Source of the DNA: Micrococcaceae bacterium Sec5.7
Lineage (GTDB): Bacteria > Actinomycetota > Actinomycetes > Actinomycetales > Micrococcaceae
Length of the DNA stretch: 64,000 bases
Assembly (NCBI GenBank): GCA_039636785.1
Contig: CP144169.1
Span: forward strand, 124,001 to 188,000
Direction: 5' to 3'
Below are positions 18,202 through 30,432 of the stretch, in pieces. The notes below the pieces were generated by a model that saw only the letters and a program-made list of their open reading frames with translations, searched no databases and was not told where the DNA came from. Both the position numbers and the translations under genes were made by a program. Positions within the stretch are counted from its first letter, which is position 1; each line of letters opens with the position of its first letter.

Positions 18202-18280
18202 CGTGTTGCGAACCCGGGCCGCCGTGTTGCGAACCATTGCCCCGAATTGCCCGCTGTTGCCCACGGTTTCCTGCCGTTGC
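18202..18280. repeat. Phased TGTTGC repeats in a divergent gap
   Basis: CGTGTTGCGAACC occurs at 18202-18214 and 18223-18235, exactly 21 bp apart. Weaker GTTGC copies follow at 18256 and 18276. They lie between the GNAT gene and the flavin monooxygenase gene, where operators would be expected. No regulator is assigned. The rest of the 18116-18363 gap shows no gene. Confidence 0.4.
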
Positions 18281-18363
18281 GCCCCGCGTCCTGGATGCTG
18301 GCAGGCACCGCGGCGCTGTGATTGATTGGCTCCAACACCAGCCCCAAACGACAGGAACACCCC

Positions 18364-19728
18364 ATGGCCACGCCCCAGCGCACCCTGCACCTGAACGCTT
18401 TTCTGATGAGCACCGGACACCACGAAGCGTCGTGGCGGCTTCCGGAAAGCAACCCACGCGCCGGCACGGAGATCAGCCACTATGTCAATCTGGCCCGGAT
18501 CGCCGAACGCGGCACTTTCGATTCCATTTTCTTTGCCGACTCCCCGGTGATTTTCGGGGATGTGGGCCGGCGGCCGGCGGCCGGCCGGCAAGCTGGAACC
18601 TACAGTCCTGCTGACCGCCATCGCGGCCGCGACGGACAGGATCGGGCTGATCGCCACCGCGTCAACGACGTACAACGATCCGTTTAACCTGGCTCGGCGC
18701 TTCGCGTCCGTGGACTTCGTCAGCGGTGGCCGGGCCGGCTGGAATGTAGTGACCACCGCAGGGCCCGAGGCCGCCCGGAACTTCGGTATGGAGGACCAAC
18801 CGGCCCACGCCAGTCGCTACGAGCGGGCGGCGGAATTCCTTGAGGTGGCAGGAAAGCTGTGGGACAGCTGGGATGACGACGCCGTGGTGGCGGACAAGGA
18901 GTCGGGTGTCTGGGCTGACGCCGGAAAGGTCCGCCCGATCCACCACGTTGGCACGCATTTCCGGGTTCGCGGACCCCTGAATGTTCCCCGGTCATCCCAG
19001 GGCCATCCGCTGATTGTCCAGGCCGGGTCTTCGGAGAACGGCAAGGGACTGGCGGCGCGCTATGCCGAGGCTGTCTTCACGGCGCAGCAGACGTTGGAGG
19101 ATGGGCAGGCCTTCTACAGCGACCTGAAGGCCCGCACGGCTGCCTGGGCAGGGATCCGAAGGGCATCAGGATCCTTCCCGGGATTGTGCCTGTCATTGCT
19201 CCCACCGAAGCAGAAGCCAAGCAGCTGGAACGGGAGCTCGATGAGCTTATCCGGCCGGAGTACGCCCGGATCGAGCTCGCCCGGACACTCCGGGTGAGCC
19301 CCGAAGACCTGCCGCTGGACCGTCAGCTGCCGGTTGCGCTCCCGGATGAGGACTCCGTCCAGGGCGCCAAGAGCCGCTACACGCTCATCGTGGAACTCGC
19401 CCGCCGCGAGAAACTGACAGTGCGTGAGCTCATTGGCAGGCTGGGCGGAGGCCGCGGGCACCGGACCTTCTCCGGCACTCCTGAACAGGTGGCCGACGCC
19501 ATCCAGCTCTGGTTCGACAACGGCGCCGCAGATGGCTTCAACATCATGCCCGCGGTGCTGCCCTCAGGCCTGGAGACGTTTGTGGACCAGGTGGTGCCGA
19601 TCCTTCGACGCCGCGGCCTGTTCCGGAACGGCTACACGGCCGAGACCCTTCGCGGCCACTATGGGCTGGAGCGGCCGGTCAACCGCTACTCGGATGCCAC
19701 TGGACTTGCAGCCGGCCTCCGGGCCTGA
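18364..19728 (+). pseudogene. Flavin-dependent monooxygenase of the NtaA/SnaA/DszA family, two frameshifts
   Basis: Three consecutive frames encode one luciferase-like (LLM class) FMNH2-dependent monooxygenase of about 454 residues. Frame 1 covers 18364 to about 18580 (LNAFLMSTGHHEASWRLPE, FFADSPVIF). The next frame covers to about 19147 (LEPTVLLTAIAAATDRIGL, GGRAGWNVVTTAGPEAARNF). The first frame resumes to 19728 (PVIAPTEAEAKQLE, GTPEQVADAIQLW). The first shift falls in a GGCCGGC-rich stretch (18566-18592) and acts as +1. The second falls in a G run near 19146-19148 and acts as -1, so the net shift is zero. As written the protein would stop at 18687. Real decay and homopolymer error both fit. 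Confidence 0.8.
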
Positions 19729-19769
19729 GATTGCAGGGCGCGGTTCAGCGTGCGGTCTCAGCGGACTGC

Positions 19770-22939
<3,170 letters not shown>

Positions 22940-22953
22940 TCACCGGTGAAATT

Positions 22954-22993
22954 CGGCAGGGCCCGGACGCTTTGCTGCGTCCGGGCCCTGCCG
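22954..22993 (-). terminator. Perfect 17-bp hairpin closing the kinase/FHA/WXG100 cluster
   Basis: Arms 22954-22970 and 22977-22993 pair perfectly over 17 bp, almost all G-C, around a 6-nt loop. It begins 15 nt past the WXG100 stop codon and separates this cluster from ligA. One of the strongest hairpins in the window. Confidence 0.85.
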
Positions 22994-23007
22994 TGAAGCC
23001 GCATTCG

Positions 23008-23271
23008 CTAGCGGGAAGCGGTCTCCTGCTCGGAGGCGTTCCTGGCGGCCTGCTTGCCTGCTTCCTGCAAGGCCTGGGCAACCTTGGCCAGAGCCGCAAC
23101 ATGCTGGCCCGACCATTCGCTGCGGAACTTATCGGCGTCCGGGCCCTTCCAGTCAGTGCCCTCGAGCACCTTGGTCAGCGTGGACTTCTGCTTTTCGATC
23201 TCAGACGAACCTGCCTGAAGCTTGGTACCCAGGTTCTTGAGCTGAGCAATGTCGGCACCCCAAATAGCCAT
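23008..23271 (-). CDS. WXG100-family (EsxA-like) small secreted protein
   Basis: 87 residues forming two predicted amphipathic helices joined by a W41-K-G43 turn (TDWKGPDADKFRSEW), the hallmark of type VII secretion substrates. There is one such gene only, as in Firmicute EsxA systems that form homodimers; no CFP-10/EsxB-like partner is adjacent. The tail lacks the YxxxD/E export signal, as expected for the EsxA side. The ATG at 23271 has AAGGAG 7 nt upstream. It follows the FtsK-type ATPase gene, which would be its export motor, and is the last gene before a strong terminator. Confidence 0.9.
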   Translation of the reverse strand: MAIWGADIAQLKNLGTKLQAGSSEIEKQKSTLTKVLEGTDWKGPDADKFRSEWSGQHVAALAKVAQALQEAGKQAARNASEQETASR

Positions 23272-23463
23272 TGGTTTTCTCCTTCAAATTTACGGATCCG
23301 ATCCAGATCGGCATCCCCAGCGGCCCCCGGCTCATCCGGAAGATCCATCACCTAAAAACTATCCCGGCGCCGAAACTCTGTCGATGGGCACCGCTCCCCA
23401 TGCACTGCCCATCTTCACCCAACAGGCGCTTTCGGGGTCCGCCATGGTGTCACCGAAGGATGC
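23272..23463. other. 192-nt gap between the ATPase and WXG100 genes
   Basis: This is one of the longer gaps in the cluster, while most neighbours overlap or nearly touch. The WXG100 ribosome-binding site is the only clear feature. A separate promoter for the small secreted protein would fit the higher dosage such substrates need, but no -10/-35 pair stands out to me. Confidence 0.4.
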
Positions 23464-26400
23464 TCAGTTCCGGTTTTCCGGGGGGAGAGCGATCTGCAGC
23501 TTCCGGACCTTCCCACGACCCACAATGTAGCCGCGGCCCGGGATGAAGTCGGTACTGATCCGTCCCAGTGAGGTGTTCAAGAGGCTGTCGCCGTCAATAT
23601 CGCCCGGGTTGATCAGGAGGCCCCGGCGCCCCGATTTGAACGGTTGTGCGAGTGACCATGCCGAGGACCAGGTGGAGGTCTCGGACTCACCGATCACCCA
23701 TTGGTCAGCCTTGATGGACGTTGTCACCAGGCGTTCCACCCCGGACTCCGCACCGGTGTCGGTGAATTCAGTCAGGCCCTCAATGAAGATGCCCAGCTTG
23801 CCCGGGTTCGCCGAGGAGTGGTCGACCAGCTCGTCGATGGCTTCCTCGACGTCGTCCGGACCCGCTATGGAGCGGGTCCAGATCCGAAGGGACGCCACAG
23901 CGGACCGGCGCGAGCCGAGGTAGATCAGTTTTGTGTCCGGGTTGGAGCGGCGGAGCGCGTAGGCCATGGTCACCAAGGCCACGGTTCGTCCGGCGCCCGG
24001 CGGTCCCGCCAGCAGCAATGGGCCCTTTGCCATGATGTCGGCCGGCTGGAGTGTTTCGTCGTCCACGCCGATGACCGGGAGATCCATGCTGCCCGGGGGA
24101 AGAATATCCAGGGCCACCTGGTCCGGCAGCCGCTCGATCCGCGGGGCCTTTTCCACACCCTGGCGCAGCATGGCTTCGCTCAGCTTGTGGACTTCACGGG
24201 CCTGCAGCGCGAGGTTGGAGTTGCCGCCCAGGACTGCAATCTGCACCTCATGGCTGCCCAGGAGCCCGCGTCCTGGAGGTGAGCTCTGGCCCAGGATGTC
24301 TTTGGGGACGTCCATGGACATGTAATCGTCCTCGGAGGACAGGCGCAGCACCAGCCGCCGCTGGATGGAGGCCAGTAACGACGCCGGGACAGAGTTGGGG
24401 CGGTCACCGGTGACTACCAGGTGGATGCCAAGGGGACGCCCGTCCGTGGCGAGTTGCAGGAAGATATCCCACAGGGCCGACAGGCGGCTGTATTCGTAGG
24501 CTTCACGGAAGGCTGACATGCCGTCCACCAGGACGAATATTCGTTTTTCTTCCGGCCGGTTGGCCAGCTTCCGGTATTCCACAATGGTGGAAGCCCTGAC
24601 CTGGGCAAACCGCGCGGAACGGTCGTCGGCCACCTCGCGCAGCCAGCGCAGGAGCCGCCCCACCCTTTCGACGTCGTCGCCGTTGATAATCTCTCCCACG
24701 TGCGGCAGCTCGTCTAGCATTTTCAGGCCCGAGGAACCACAGTCGATTCCATACACGTGCACCGGACCACCGCGGGGCGTGACCGCCGCCGCAATGGCAA
24801 TTCCGCGAAGTGCAGCCGATTTCCCGGAGCCTCCCGTTCCGTAGATGGCCATGTTGCCGACTTTGTCCGGTTCGTAGAAGACCGTGGGCTGGTCCTGGTG
24901 TGCGGGGTCGTCCGCGACCCCCAGAAGGAGCCGTTCATCGGAGCGCGGGTTGGGCAGCTTGGAGAAATCGTAGGTCGTGGCCAGTTCGTTCAGCCATGGT
25001 TTCCGTGGCGGTTCGATCGAGAGCATTGTAGCGGCCCTGATGATGTTGGCAGTCATCCGGGCGATGTCGTTTGGACCTGCCGGTTCTTCCTTCACTTTGT
25101 TCTCAGGCGCCGGAGCATGCCAGCTCGGGCCCGAGGCGAAGGCCATCTCCACGATGTCGATCTGCGGCCGCTGGGGTTTTTCCGTGGTCCAGCCGCCGGC
25201 GTAGCCGGTCTGGAAGCCTTGGATCCGGCCGGGGCCTGTTTTGGCTGCTCCACGGCCTGGAATCGACGGATCAAAGTAGGCCGCATCCGGCACCCCGAGG
25301 ATGTCGCTCGAGTCGTCTTCATCGGCCATCCGCAAGGCCACCCGGAGGTTGGTGTTGGCCCGCAGGCTTTCCTTGATGACACCGGCCGGCCGCTGCGTGG
25401 CCAGGATCAGATGCAGGCCCAGTGACCGGCCCCGGGCGGCAACGTCCACAACACCGTCCACGAATTCCGGGACCTCGGTGGCCAGGGCCGCGAACTCGTC
25501 CACAACGATGATCAGGTACGGCGGTGCCTCGGGGTCGGCCTCACGCTGCAGGCCCAGAAGATCCTTGGCTTTCTTCCGGTTCAGCAGGTGCTCCCGGAAG
25601 TGCAGCTCAGCACGGAGCGAGGTCAGGGCGCGGCGGACCAGGTGCTGCGACAGGTCCGTGACCAGACCCACGGTGTGGGGCAGGTGCAGGCAGTCGGCGA
25701 AGGCTGCCCCGCCCTTGTAGTCCACAAACAGGAAGCTCACCCGGTCCGGGCTGTAGGCCGCGGCCATGCCCATCACCCAGGACTGCAGGAACTCGGACTT
25801 TCCGGCACCGGTGGTACCGCCCACCAGCGCGTGTGGGCCCTCGTTTTTCAGGTCCAGATACAGCGGCTCGATGCCCTTGGAACCAACGAGCGCACGCAGG
25901 GTGCCGTTGTCCTTCCGGTTCGCGACGGCGGTGGAGCGGACAGAGTTGTTCTCTTTCCAGCGGTCCGCAACAGCCTGCGGGCTGTCCATGAAATCCTTGC
26001 CGATGAGGGTGGCATAGGACACGGCACGCGGGAGGTCGGAGTCATCATCCACCGGCTTGCCGACATCCACCACCGGCGCCAGCATGCGGGCCAGTTGGGC
26101 GGCCAGTTCAGCGTCGAGACTCTCACAGCTCACCGGGTAGGTGTGTCGCCCCAGCCGGACGTGGCCCGTAGTGGTGCCGTGATCGCCGTCGACCGCCATG
26201 AAATCGCGGCATGCCGCCGGAAGCGCCTGCACACTCGTAGCCACCCACATCACGTGGACTCCCGAGTCCGGTCCCCGCTCCACCAGTTTGGTGAGCCGCC
26301 CGCGGTCCACCGGGGCGTCGTCCTCCACGATGACCAGCACGGCAGGCAACACGGGTCCGGGCACTTCCGCTTTATCCGGATGGATTCCGGGCCGCGGTGC

Positions 26401-27909
26401 CGGATGGGACGCTTTGACCGCGGACTCACGGGTATCTACCAGGTCTTCAAGCCGCGCCAGCAGTGTTGAGCCGCTGGCGGAGCCTGCCGCCAGGTGGTCA
26501 CCGCTGAGCGGACTATGGCCGGAGCCAACATGGGGAAGCCACTGGAGCCAGTTCCAGCGCTCTTTCGACCGGGCGGAAGTAATGGCGGCCACCACAACTT
26601 CGGCAGGCGAGTGAAGGCCCACCAACTGGAGCACCACGCCGCGGGCCACGTCATCAACGAGCCCGCGGGAACCTGCCAGGCCGAACGAGCCTGCCGTCCG
26701 CAGCTGCGAGACAACGGGCACACCCTCGAGCTCCTGGAACTGCTTCAGGCAGTCCTGGATTTCCCGCGTGTATTCCGCTTCGGTGTCGTTGCTGTTGGAC
26801 TCTTCAAGGGGAATGCGCGTCGGCGCTGTGCCGAGTCCGAACCTCAGCCCCAGGAAACCGGTGTGCTCGGGCCGGTGCGTCCACAGCAGCGGCCCCAGTT
26901 TGTAGATCGCGTCCACCGTGTCGCTGACAGACGGCGCCTCCTGGAGCCGGACGGCGCGCTCCACATGCTGCAGTTCGGTGATGTCCTGCCTGAACGCCGC
27001 CATGGATTCGCGGAATTGCTTCAGCTGCCCCTTGCGCTCGCGCTTGCCTTGCATCTTGTGATCCATGTAATGGCCCACAATGAACAGCGGCATCATCATC
27101 ATGAACACCACCGAAAGGAGGTTGCTTGTAAAGGCGAACACAATGCCGCCCATCAGCAACGGCACAATCAGCATGATGTAGGGGAACGGCTGATGATCCT
27201 GCCGCTTGGGTCCGGCCGGCACCACGCGCTTTCCGGGCTCGAACCGGGGAACCACCCGCGGCGAGCGGTTGAAATCGACCAGGGGCGACGTCGGTGCTGC
27301 CGCCTGGTTGCGGGCCAGCGGCACCACCGTGACCGTGGTGTCGCCCAACGTCACGGTGTCCGAGGAGTCCAGTGTGGCCCGGGTGACCGGGAATCCGTCC
27401 ATCAGGAGGCCGTTGGCAGAGTTTGTGTCCACGATCTCCACGGTCTCGCCCACCGTGATTCGGGCGTGCCGCTTGGAGGTCATCGGATCCGAAAGCCTGA
27501 CGTCCACGTCCCGGTCCCGGCCGATGTAGCTGGTGCCGGATGGCAGCGAAAATTCCTGGCCGACGTCGGGTCCGGAGAGAATCCGCAGGGTGGCTGCCGC
27601 GGGTCCTCGGTTGGCTCCGGGTGCCGCGAAGTGCTCGCTGACCCGGGTCAACGAAACAATGGAACCAGGCCTGAGGCCTGATTCCAGCAGATTGTCCGTA
27701 CGGGTCAGGATGTTGCCCTTCATGCCGCCGGCCACAAAGGCCTCGTCAATGCTGAGCGAGAGGTTGGCCGGTGCCGGCGTGCCCCGCCGTTCCGGGTCAG
27801 CTGCCCAGAGCTGTGTGGCGATGTCTGCCACGGTTGCCCGGCCGTCAACGGTCACGGCGAGATCTTTGGCTTCGCCCGGGTCCCGGCGCAGGGTCAGTCG
27901 GATTCTCAC
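23464..27909 (-). CDS. EssC/EccC-like FtsK/SpoIIIE ATPase with FHA domain
   Basis: 1481-residue membrane ATPase. Residues 1-95 look like a ubiquitin-like fold (VTVDGRATVADIATQLW). An FHA domain lies at about 105-195 (YIGRDRDVDVRLSD, KRHARI, NSANG). Two membrane helices follow at about 243-280, then three P-loop domains. Domain 1 is intact: Walker A GGTTGAGKS at 697-705 and Walker B IIVVDEF at 800-806. Domain 2 keeps GTGGSGKS (1024-1031) but has VDG instead of DE. Domain 3 is degenerate (GPPGAGRT at 1302-1309). This layout matches the type VII secretion motor, closer to Firmicute EssC than mycobacterial EccC. GTG start overlaps the upstream FHA-HTH gene stop by 4 nt. The likely cargo is the neighbouring WXG100 protein. 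Confidence 0.9.
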   Translation of the reverse strand: MRIRLTLRRDPGEAKDLAVTVDGRATVADIATQLWAADPERRGTPAPANLSLSIDEAFVAGGMKGNILTRTDNLLESGLRPGSIVSLTRVSEHFAAPGANRGPAAATLRILSGPDVGQEFSLPSGTSYIGRDRDVDVRLSDPMTSKRHARITVGETVEIVDTNSANGLLMDGFPVTRATLDSSDTVTLGDTTVTVVPLARNQAAAPTSPLVDFNRSPRVVPRFEPGKRVVPAGPKRQDHQPFPYIMLIVPLLMGGIVFAFTSNLLSVVFMMMMPLFIVGHYMDHKMQGKRERKGQLKQFRESMAAFRQDITELQHVERAVRLQEAPSVSDTVDAIYKLGPLLWTHRPEHTGFLGLRFGLGTAPTRIPLEESNSNDTEAEYTREIQDCLKQFQELEGVPVVSQLRTAGSFGLAGSRGLVDDVARGVVLQLVGLHSPAEVVVAAITSARSKERWNWLQWLPHVGSGHSPLSGDHLAAGSASGSTLLARLEDLVDTRESAVKASHPAPRPGIHPDKAEVPGPVLPAVLVIVEDDAPVDRGRLTKLVERGPDSGVHVMWVATSVQALPAACRDFMAVDGDHGTTTGHVRLGRHTYPVSCESLDAELAAQLARMLAPVVDVGKPVDDDSDLPRAVSYATLIGKDFMDSPQAVADRWKENNSVRSTAVANRKDNGTLRALVGSKGIEPLYLDLKNEGPHALVGGTTGAGKSEFLQSWVMGMAAAYSPDRVSFLFVDYKGGAAFADCLHLPHTVGLVTDLSQHLVRRALTSLRAELHFREHLLNRKKAKDLLGLQREADPEAPPYLIIVVDEFAALATEVPEFVDGVVDVAARGRSLGLHLILATQRPAGVIKESLRANTNLRVALRMADEDDSSDILGVPDAAYFDPSIPGRGAAKTGPGRIQGFQTGYAGGWTTEKPQRPQIDIVEMAFASGPSWHAPAPENKVKEEPAGPNDIARMTANIIRAATMLSIEPPRKPWLNELATTYDFSKLPNPRSDERLLLGVADDPAHQDQPTVFYEPDKVGNMAIYGTGGSGKSAALRGIAIAAAVTPRGGPVHVYGIDCGSSGLKMLDELPHVGEIINGDDVERVGRLLRWLREVADDRSARFAQVRASTIVEYRKLANRPEEKRIFVLVDGMSAFREAYEYSRLSALWDIFLQLATDGRPLGIHLVVTGDRPNSVPASLLASIQRRLVLRLSSEDDYMSMDVPKDILGQSSPPGRGLLGSHEVQIAVLGGNSNLALQAREVHKLSEAMLRQGVEKAPRIERLPDQVALDILPPGSMDLPVIGVDDETLQPADIMAKGPLLLAGPPGAGRTVALVTMAYALRRSNPDTKLIYLGSRRSAVASLRIWTRSIAGPDDVEEAIDELVDHSSANPGKLGIFIEGLTEFTDTGAESGVERLVTTSIKADQWVIGESETSTWSSAWSLAQPFKSGRRGLLINPGDIDGDSLLNTSLGRISTDFIPGRGYIVGRGKVRKLQIALPPENRN

Positions 27910-28610
27910 CCTTCCTCGACCCCTCTCATCTTTTCGAGCAGGTACAGGTCATCGGCAGTCACCAGATGGGACGTCACGGAATGTTCCACGAGTCTCGCGC
28001 GCCTGTTCGTGGCGAGCTTTCCGCCACCGCCCCGGAGGCCCACCACGCCAACCCGGTCCAGCTTGTCGCACACGTTGTCCAGCTTTCTGTTGAATCGGGT
28101 AAGAGCCCACCCCAGGGACTTCGCGGCCGCTGCCGAAGACGGAATGGCGCTGAAACCGGTGCCGTCGCGGCGCAGCATGGGCTCGGACAGCGCAACGATC
28201 AATGCCTTCTGGGAGTCCGTGAATACCACCGGGCCAATGGTGGTCTCACCGTTGCTGTCGTCGTCGCGGGCCTCCTGGCGGAAAGACGGCGTCTTCAGAT
28301 GGACCGCAAACTCGTAGGTGGTTGGCCCGGCGGTGAAGACGATGTTGGTGTGGCTGAACACCAGCGGTATTCTGGCGCCCGGCGAAAGCCAGGCCTGCAT
28401 ACCGCCGGAACCGTCAGCCACGGTCGCCGACAGCATGCTGCCCACATTGCTGAGCCACCAGATGCCGTCGTAGCGGGCGATGTGCAGGAACCGGCGGTGG
28501 AGGTACGGATTGTCATCCACTTCAAGATCGCCCTCCCGCCCGATGCTGAAGACGTCCTCATCCGATGGTTCGTACCACTCGCCACAGAAATCTACTGCTA
28601 GATCCCCCAT
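27906..28610 (-). CDS. FHA-like protein with C-terminal winged-helix-like domain
   Basis: 234 residues. An N-terminal FHA-like fold (about 18-105) has SIGREGDLEVDDNPYLHRRFLHI and WLSNVGS. A linker reading DDDSNGETTIGP follows, with an ETT site resembling that of mycobacterial GarA. The C-terminal domain (about 128-212: SQKALIVALSEPML ... SLGWALTRFNRKLDNVCDKLDRVGV) looks like a winged helix. This could couple phosphothreonine binding to DNA or protein binding. The ATG at 28610 has GAGGAGG 8 nt upstream. It lies between the kinase and the secretion ATPase, overlapping the latter. Exact function unknown. Confidence 0.75.
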   Translation of the reverse strand: MGDLAVDFCGEWYEPSDEDVFSIGREGDLEVDDNPYLHRRFLHIARYDGIWWLSNVGSMLSATVADGSGGMQAWLSPGARIPLVFSHTNIVFTAGPTTYEFAVHLKTPSFRQEARDDDSNGETTIGPVVFTDSQKALIVALSEPMLRRDGTGFSAIPSSAAAAKSLGWALTRFNRKLDNVCDKLDRVGVVGLRGGGGKLATNRRARLVEHSVTSHLVTADDLYLLEKMRGVEEG

Positions 28611-28631
28611 TTTCCGTGCCTCCTCTTAGGG

Positions 28632-28654
28632 CAATGATTGCTTTCACTTGCGTG
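28632..28654. promoter_or_regulatory. Motif shared with the gap upstream of moxR
   Basis: In the mRNA sense, ACGCAAGTG-AAA-GCAATCA occurs a few nt after the kinase stop and upstream of the FHA-HTH gene. A close relative, ACGCAAGTGCAATCA, lies after the 2033-residue gene's stop at 39637-39651. Both precede a new gene of the cluster. It may be a shared promoter element or RNA processing signal. Confidence 0.3.
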
Positions 28655-28656
28655 GG

Positions 28657-30432
28657 TTATTTCGCGTCCACACACTCGATGGAATCCTCCCCTTCCGGAG
28701 AGGCCGAACCATCGGATCTGACGATGATCACCTGAATGCAGGTAGCCTCGTCCGGGTTGGCGCTGACATCCGCCTGCGGAGCGGACGCCGGTGCGTAGTC
28801 CCCGCCGCCCCTGACCGTTTTCACCCGCCACTTGTACGTGTCGCCGTCCTTCGGTTGCGGATTGGTCCAGCTGAACCGCACCCTGCCCGAAGACCCCGCA
28901 ACTCCGACCAGTTTCGTCACGTCCGGCACGGTGCCGTTGTCCAGCGCGTCGGCCGGTGCCTTGCTGATCACATCCGATGGCAGGACCTTCGGTTCAGGGG
29001 CGGAGGTTGCCACCACAACTCCCACGATCACGGCGAGGACCAGCAGTGCGCCGCCGGAAATGGCCATCCACAGGTTGCGCTTCCCGTGGTCGGCGGGAAG
29101 TTCCTCCTCGCACTCCCCCGGAAGAGCCGGACGGTTGACGGTGGCCGCAAGATCCGGATCCTGCCCCGACGGGGCGCGCAGCCCTGCCTGCACGTTGAGA
29201 TCGGTTGGCGCCGGGCCGGAATGCTGAATGGTCGCATCCTCGTTGGCCGTTTCCGGTGCAGCCGTGCCGCCCCTGCTGCGCAGCATGGTGGCCTGCGCCC
29301 AGTCATCTCCTTGACCTGCGTTTGCTTCATTGCTTCGCCCGGGACTCCCGGGAACCTGTCCGCCGAAAAGCCGTGGCGCAGAGACCTGGGACCGTTGCGG
29401 GGCGCGGGGGGAGGCGGCCGGTGCCGGTTGGCCAGCCAGTGGACGCGTTCTCGCGGGAAAGGTCGGCGCGCTGCCGGTGCTTTCCGGATCGATGGAGGCG
29501 ATGCTCCGGACACGGGTCTCTTCACAGCCGTCGTCGGGGTGGCTTTCGTCGTGGTGCTGCTCTTCGAGCACCTCAAAGGGAGTCACCGAAAGGTTCAGCT
29601 CGGCCTGAATCCGCTGCAGGGCAAGGGCAAAGGCGTGGGCGGAGGAATATCTGGACGCCGCGGACTTCGCCATCGCCGTCGAAAGCGTCAGCTCGAGCGA
29701 CTCGGGAACGTCTGCGCGGCCCAGCCTCGGAACGGGCATGCCGGTGATCCGGGATATCAGCTCGCGTTGGGAGTTATCTGCGCCAGGCATGACGAACGGT
29801 GAGCGGCCGGCCAGCAGGGTGTAGAGCGTCGCGCCGAGAGCCCACACGTCCACCATGACGCCGTCAACGTTTCCGTCGCGGAACTGTTCAGGCGGTGACC
29901 ACGGGATGGACATCCCGGCGTCTTCATCGGCGTCGCTGCCCAGGGTTCCGGAAATGCCGAAATCAGTCAGGGCAGGGCGGTTGTAGTCGGTGACCAGGAT
30001 GTTGGCCGGTTTGATGTCGCGGTGCGCGATGCCGGCCCGGTGGGCGGTTTCGACGGCGGACGCCACCTGGATGCCGACGGCCAGGACTTCATCCACGCTG
30101 AAGCGCTGCCGGCGGTACCGGACGTCCAGGCTCGGGCGCGAGCAGTATTCCATGGCGAGGTAGGAGTGGCCGCCCTCAGTGACTTCGGCTTCGAAGATGG
30201 TCACGATATACGGGTGGGAGGACAGCTGGGCCATCAGGTTGGCTTCGGACTCGAAGCGGCGCCGGGCACCCTCGGTCTTCAGGTCCGAAAGCAGAACCTT
30301 AACGGCCACTTTTCGGCGCGGACGGTCCTGTTCGTAAAGGTAGACGTCGGAGAACCCGCCGGAGCCCAGCAGGCTGATGTAGCTAAAGCCAGGTATATGC
30401 GGCGGCGGCGCAACTGGGCGCTTGGAGCTCAA
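28657..30432 (-). CDS. Transmembrane Ser/Thr protein kinase with FN3-like ectodomain
   Basis: 591 residues. The kinase domain spans about 14-275: G-loop GSGGFSDVY, K45 in VAVKVL, HRD at 137-139 and DFG at 157-159. A 180-residue low-complexity juxtamembrane linker contains EETRVRSI (T306) and QATMLRS (T382), then a single membrane helix at about 454-476. The extracellular C-terminus (about 510-580) reads like an FN3 domain (RVRFSWTNPQPKDGDTYKWRVKTV). There are no PASTA repeats, unlike PknB. The TTG start has GGAG upstream and overlaps the preceding gene by 4 nt. Likely the signal-receiving kinase of the cluster, comparable to Pkb2 of bifidobacteria. Confidence 0.9.
   Translation of the reverse strand: MSSKRPVAPPPHIPGFSYISLLGSGGFSDVYLYEQDRPRRKVAVKVLLSDLKTEGARRRFESEANLMAQLSSHPYIVTIFEAEVTEGGHSYLAMEYCSRPSLDVRYRRQRFSVDEVLAVGIQVASAVETAHRAGIAHRDIKPANILVTDYNRPALTDFGISGTLGSDADEDAGMSIPWSPPEQFRDGNVDGVMVDVWALGATLYTLLAGRSPFVMPGADNSQRELISRITGMPVPRLGRADVPESLELTLSTAMAKSAASRYSSAHAFALALQRIQAELNLSVTPFEVLEEQHHDESHPDDGCEETRVRSIASIDPESTGSAPTFPARTRPLAGQPAPAASPRAPQRSQVSAPRLFGGQVPGSPGRSNEANAGQGDDWAQATMLRSRGGTAAPETANEDATIQHSGPAPTDLNVQAGLRAPSGQDPDLAATVNRPALPGECEEELPADHGKRNLWMAISGGALLVLAVIVGVVVATSAPEPKVLPSDVISKAPADALDNGTVPDVTKLVGVAGSSGRVRFSWTNPQPKDGDTYKWRVKTVRGGGDYAPASAPQADVSANPDEATCIQVIIVRSDGSASPEGEDSIECVDAK

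Noticed and set aside
23008-27909. Complete ESX/type VII secretion system
   Set aside because: Only the ATPase and one WXG100 protein are present; no EccB, EccD, EccE or mycosin is found in the window, so I call it a reduced or ESX-like pair.
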